34,619 bases of DNA, taken from positions 1-34,619 of the forward strand of contig NZ_BAUA01000218.1 of the NCBI RefSeq assembly GCF_000710915.1. The letters run 5' to 3'. The notes beneath the pieces are model-generated. The model was not told the DNA's origin and did no database searches. It worked only from the letters and a program-made list of their open reading frames with translations. Within the stretch, counting starts at the first letter, position 1. Each line of letters starts with the position of its first letter. The translations under genes were made by a program, and so were the position numbers. The DNA is from Nocardia brasiliensis IFM 10847 (GTDB lineage Bacteria > Actinomycetota > Actinomycetes > Mycobacteriales > Mycobacteriaceae). Of this stretch, positions 32,741 to 34,619 are shown piece after piece.

Positions 32741-33474
32741 GCAGGCTGCGGCGCGTGCCGCTGGACGTGTGGTTCGAGCCGATCATCATCGGTGTGATCG
32801 GTCTCGGCTATTTCCTCTGGTACCGGTCCACGACCTTCACCCCGACCGAGCAAGCGTCCCTGGCCTGGGACAACTTGCAGACCACGATCCTCGCGCACAT
32901 CAAACTCACCGTTGTGGCCACGTTGATCGTGGTCGTCATCGCGATCCCGCTCGGCATCGCGCTCACCCGGCCCGCGCTCGAACGCGTCGAGCCCTTCGCG
33001 GTGAACATCGCCAACGTCGGGCAGGCCGCGCCCGCGGTCGGCCTGCTGGTGCTGTTCACGTTCTGGCTCGGCACCGGATTCCGCACGGCGATAGTCGGTC
33101 TCGTCGTGTACGCGATCCTGCCGATCCTGCAGAACACCATCGTCGGACTGCGGCAGGTGGACCACCGCACCATCGAGGCCGCACGCGGGATCGGCTACTC
33201 CGGCAGCCGGACGCTGTTCCAGGTGGAGTTGCCGCTCGCGGTGCCGGTCATCCTCAACGGCGTGCGCACCGCGCTGGTGATCCTGGTCGGCACGGCGACG
33301 CTGAGCACGTTCATCGGTGCGACCAGCCTCGGCACGCTGATCACCACGGGCGTCACACTGTTCCTGCCGAAGCTGCTCGTCTCCGGCGCGATCCTGGTGG
33401 GCCTGCTGGCCTTGACCATCGACTGGCTGGGCCGGCTGGTCGAACTCGCCGCGACACCGCGGGGCATCGCGTGA
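32737..33474 (+). CDS. Osmoprotectant ABC transporter, permease 2 (OpuCD/ProW-like)
   Basis: This 245-residue integral membrane permease pairs with the product of the gene at 30819. It has an N-terminal anchor helix (PIIIGVIGLGYFLWY), about five core helices, and an EAA loop TIEAARGIGYSGSRTLFQVELPLAVPVILNGVRTA. The ATG at 32737 overlaps the ATPase stop; the longer upstream reading in this frame is antisense-like filler. Having two permease genes flanking an ATPase gene is the OpuC pattern. The stop overlaps the GTG of the binding-protein gene. Confidence 0.94.
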   Translation: MSRLRRVPLDVWFEPIIIGVIGLGYFLWYRSTTFTPTEQASLAWDNLQTTILAHIKLTVVATLIVVVIAIPLGIALTRPALERVEPFAVNIANVGQAAPAVGLLVLFTFWLGTGFRTAIVGLVVYAILPILQNTIVGLRQVDHRTIEAARGIGYSGSRTLFQVELPLAVPVILNGVRTALVILVGTATLSTFIGATSLGTLITTGVTLFLPKLLVSGAILVGLLALTIDWLGRLVELAATPRGIA

Positions 33475-34451
33475 GGCCGCCGCGGCTCGCGACGCTGCTC
33501 GCCGCGCTCGTCGCGGCCGCCGCCGCGCTCAGCGGGTGTGGCCTGGTCAGCTCGTCCGGCACCTTCCACGACGCCCAGCTGCCCGACGGCGCGCAGCCAC
33601 TGGACGGGGTGAAGCTGGTCGTCACCTCGAAAAGCTTCACCGAGGGCGTGCTGCTCGGCAAGATCACCGCGACGTATCTGGGCGCGGCGGGCGCGAAGGT
33701 CACCGACCTGACCGGGGCGCCGGGTTCCGCGTCGTCGCGGCAGGCTCAGCTCAACGGTGACGCCGACATCCTCTGGGAGTACACGGGCACCGGATGGGTG
33801 AACTACCACAATCAGACCGACACGATCGCGGACCCGCAACAGCTCTGGCAGCGCGTGCACGACTTGGAACAGCGTGATCACGATCTGGTGTGGCTGCCGC
33901 CCGCCAACTTCAACGACACCTACGCCTTCGGCGCGTCGACGCCGAACGCCGAACGCCTGCAGGTGAAATCGCTGTCCGACGTGACCAACCTGCCGGTCCC
34001 CGATCGGACCTTCTGCGTCGACGACGAATTCTTCAGCCGCTCCGACGGTTTCATCCCGATGCTGGCGAAGTACGGTATCCCGTACAACGATCCGAACGGC
34101 GTTCCGTCCGGGAACGTGACCCGGATGGACGCGGGCGTGGTCTACACCGCCACCGCCAAGGGCGCACCCTGCAATTTCGGCATGATCTACACCACCGACG
34201 GCCGGGTCAGGAACTTGAATCTCGTTGTGCTGGAAGATGATCGCAAGTTCTTCCTGCCGTACAGCGGCACCGCCGTCGTGCGCGGCGCCGTCCTCGACCG
34301 GCATCCGGAATTGCGGCCGCTGCTCGGCACCATCTCCGAACGCCTCACCGACGATCTCATGCAGGAACTCAACGGCCGCGTCGACATCGACGGCGAAGAC
34401 CCCGCCGACGTCGCCTACGACTGGCTGAAGACCCAGAAATTGATCGCCTGA
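33471..34451 (+). CDS. Osmoprotectant ABC transporter, substrate-binding lipoprotein (OpuCC/ProX-like)
   Basis: This 326-residue extracytoplasmic lipoprotein has a short basic start (VRPPR), a hydrophobic signal helix, and the lipobox LSGC with the lipid-modified cysteine at 23. The mature part shows the OpuAC/ProX pattern: VVTSKSFTEGVLLGKITATYLGAAG, SSRQAQLNGDADILWEYTGTGW, and the C-terminal HPELRPLLGTISERLTDDLMQELNGRVDIDGEDPADVAYDWL. It binds the osmoprotectant outside the membrane and delivers it to the two permeases. The GTG at 33471 overlaps the permease stop (GTGA). It is the last gene of the four-gene operon; a small GCCTG/CAGGC hairpin at 34446 to 34460 may end the transcript. Confidence 0.95.
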   Translation: MRPPRLATLLAALVAAAAALSGCGLVSSSGTFHDAQLPDGAQPLDGVKLVVTSKSFTEGVLLGKITATYLGAAGAKVTDLTGAPGSASSRQAQLNGDADILWEYTGTGWVNYHNQTDTIADPQQLWQRVHDLEQRDHDLVWLPPANFNDTYAFGASTPNAERLQVKSLSDVTNLPVPDRTFCVDDEFFSRSDGFIPMLAKYGIPYNDPNGVPSGNVTRMDAGVVYTATAKGAPCNFGMIYTTDGRVRNLNLVVLEDDRKFFLPYSGTAVVRGAVLDRHPELRPLLGTISERLTDDLMQELNGRVDIDGEDPADVAYDWLKTQKLIA

Positions 34452-34485
34452 TCAGCAGGCGGCGACGGCGAAGTGGTTGCGCGAT

Positions 34486-34619
34486 CTACATTTTCGCGTA
34501 GCGGGCCAGGACGAAGCTGTAGAGGCCGTAGGTGATGATGCCGAGACCGGCGACGATGAGCAGGACCATGCCGAAGGGCTGGGCGCCGAGGATTTTCAGG
34601 GCACCGTCCAATCCCGCGG
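34486..34619 (-). CDS. C-terminal end of a membrane protein (probable DUF1206), partial
   Basis: Only the last 43 codons are inside the window. They encode a short amphipathic lead (LDGALKILGAQPFG), one membrane helix (MVLLIVAGLGIITYGLYSFVLA) and the basic end RYAKM. The GxxxYGxYSFxxARY pattern is the usual ending of the DUF1206 six-helix membrane proteins of actinobacteria. The gene is convergent with the osmoprotectant operon, with a 34-base gap. Family assignment from so short a piece is tentative. Confidence 0.6.
   Translation of the reverse strand, partial: AGLDGALKILGAQPFGMVLLIVAGLGIITYGLYSFVLARYAKM

Noticed and set aside
1..34619. CRISPR arrays, tRNA or rRNA genes, insertion sequences, transposases or integrases.
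   Set aside because: No regularly spaced repeats, no recognisable RNA gene and no transposase or recombinase-like protein was found on either strand; the cluster shows no visible mobile-element borders.

Overview
The window is high-GC actinobacterial DNA with GTG/ATG starts, tightly overlapping operons and F420-type enzymes. A Nocardia-like or related mycolic actinomycete is a reasonable guess, but nothing here fixes the genus. No database search was possible, so family names rest on motifs, lengths and gene context.

Positions 1 to about 21,220 look like a large part of a pyrrolobenzodiazepine (PBD) biosynthetic cluster of the anthramycin type. A leftward operon (5962 to 1, running off the window) encodes, in transcription order: a one-domain VOC dioxygenase (LmbB1-like, L-DOPA cleavage), a heme tyrosine hydroxylase (LmbB2-like), an F420-dependent reductase (LmbY-like), a PhzF-type isomerase (LmbX-like), kynureninase, tryptophan 2,3-dioxygenase and a methyltransferase. 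Together these give both PBD halves: a 4-alkyl-proline-type unit from tyrosine and a (hydroxy)anthranilate unit from tryptophan. A rightward operon (8906 to 18,884) encodes an FAD oxidase, a gamma-glutamyltransferase homologue (LmbA-like), a second methyltransferase (LmbW-like), a P450, a zinc alcohol dehydrogenase, an aldehyde dehydrogenase (with an apparent one-base frameshift) and an asparagine-synthetase-type amidotransferase. The last four form a logical route from a terminal methyl through alcohol, aldehyde and acid to an amide, which would explain an anthramycin-like acrylamide side chain.

Between and after these operons sit the self-protection genes: an MFS exporter, a two-domain VOC protein, a MarR regulator (6153 to 8759) and a short DrrC-like UvrA homologue (18,929 to 21,220). 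An almost identical inverted-repeat element lies in the divergent VOC/MarR promoter and in the 44-base gap before the UvrA gene, which suggests that the MarR protein controls export, drug binding and DNA protection as one regulon. The NRPS modules, kynurenine 3-monooxygenase and arylformamidase expected for a PBD are absent and may lie to the left of position 1.

From about 21,400 rightwards the genes look like ordinary chromosome: an AtoE-type fatty acid transporter, two unknown membrane proteins, a deazaflavin (DDN-type) reductase, a LigB-type dioxygenase and DoxX pair divergent from a second MarR gene with two palindromic operators, an aldo/keto reductase, a CPBP protease, a TauD-type dioxygenase, a complete four-gene osmoprotectant ABC transporter (OpuC/ProVWX type), and the C-terminal end of a probable DUF1206 membrane protein. 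No gene-free stretch exceeds 200 bases.
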